DNA of 64,000 nt, from contig CAUYUJ010019378.1 in assembly GCA_963575745.1 (NCBI GenBank), positions 62,001-126,000 on the forward strand, in the 5' to 3' direction. Below the pieces are notes generated by a model. The model made no database searches and was not told the DNA's origin. It worked only from the letters and a program-made list of their open reading frames with translations. A program made the position numbers and the translations under genes. Below are positions 63,411-64,000 of this stretch, in pieces. Position 1 is the first letter of the stretch. Every line of letters starts with the position of its first letter. This DNA is from Prorocentrum cordatum (Eukaryota > Sar > Dinophyceae > Prorocentrales > Prorocentraceae).

Positions 63411-63474
63411 GCTTCGCATATCCCCGCCAGACCATCCAGAAAGGATAACCAGGGAAGCTCCCCTTCTTGGGGGA

Positions 63475-64000
63475 GTGTAGCATGATTTGGAGAGCTGAGG
63501 AGCCTCCGTGGGGCCACTTTGGAGCTTCTTTGGGGAGTCCCGGGGCCCTCTTGGAGCCCTCTTTGGGGAATATTGGGAGCCGTGCAGGGCCTCTTGGGGC
63601 CATCTTGGAGGCCAAGGGGGGGGCGCTTATGTAGGGCCCCCCATCAGGCCACAAAGCAGTTTTTTGGGGCCCTCTTGGGGCGTTCTTGGGGCGCTCTTGT
63701 GGCCGTCTGGGGGGGCCTCTTAGGCCCCTCTTGGAGCTCTATTGGGCCCCTCTTGGAGCTCTGTTGGGCCGTCCCGAGGCCTCAGAAGCCCGTCGGACGC
63801 GAAAAGGCGAGAAGGCAACAATCATTGATTCCCTTTCGGCGTTTGAAGGATTTGAGGCTCTTGGGGTGATCTTTGGCCAGCTCCGAGAGCACTCGGAGCC
63901 CTCTGGTGGCCAACTTGGGGCCTTTGGAGGTATGTCGGAACGTATCTTTCAATTTGAACAATTTCTGTCTACCTTGAGCCATTTTGAATGCCATCTTGGA
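63475..64000 (+). repeat. CTTGGGGCC periodic tract running off the window
   Basis: CTTGGAGCCC, CTTGGGGCC and CTTGGAGCTC words recur at about 10-11 base steps or multiples. Confidence 0.65.

Overview
This window looks like nuclear DNA of a dinoflagellate. The strongest evidence is a 22-base sequence at 15,436-15,457 (minus strand) that differs at one base from the dinoflagellate trans-splicing leader (DinoSL). It lies 52 bases upstream of an ATG, as in mRNA-derived genes that were re-inserted into a dinoflagellate genome. Other support: GC-rich coding frames with GC-rich third positions, a Ty1/copia element with a W-containing zinc knuckle and a methyltransferase-like module, a broken non-LTR element, and very many satellites. 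The genus cannot be named from this sequence. A high-GC, repeat-rich lineage such as Prorocentrum would fit, but that is inference. Most of the long open frames are translations of GAT, GGA or other tandem repeats and are not genes.

Layout. 1-2,550: short minisatellites, CGT and GTT microsatellites, one AT-rich island. 2,551-3,905: a foldback-like inverted repeat around a GGGACAGTGGTG-type minisatellite. 4,140-7,740: a (GAT)n satellite with a 1.26-1.29 kb higher-order unit. 8-10 kb: GC-rich sequence with weak coding signal. 10,302-11,907: the best plus-strand protein-coding candidate, frameshifted near its 5' end. 12,060-13,590: a ~350-bp satellite ending in an A-rich/TATCMCCRCCAGC tail. 14,100-15,457: a minus-strand, DinoSL-tagged membrane-protein retrogene, now frameshifted. 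15.5-17.4 kb: a composite repeat and a TA-flanked MITE. 18,457-21,444: a 3-kb block of pentamer, 73-bp and hexamer satellites enclosed by terminal inverted repeats that also bound a 132-bp MITE at 61,308. 22-30 kb: more GGA/GAT/CAT arrays and an 84-bp tandem array.

30.9-41 kb is a retrotransposon-derived complex. A 90-bp array runs into a 5'-truncated LINE (endonuclease plus reverse transcriptase, at least three frameshifts). A 1.66-kb segment holding the LINE tail and downstream repeats is duplicated 4.09 kb away, and an inverted partial copy lies between the two. Beside that inverted copy is the truncated end of an unrelated minus-strand gene.

50,110-59,159 is a complete but dead Ty1/copia-type element: two 256-bp LTRs about 93% identical, primer-binding site, gag, aspartic protease, cytosine-methyltransferase-like module, integrase, reverse transcriptase, RNase H, a membrane-spanning 3' frame, and a repeat-rich 3' UTR. 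Stops, frameshifts and substitutions at catalytic positions show it can no longer move by itself. The remainder to 64,000 is repeats, including tracts with a striking 10-11 bp periodicity (CTTGGRGCC-type) that occur at eleven places in the window. No tRNA, rRNA, CRISPR array or bacterial-type operon was seen.
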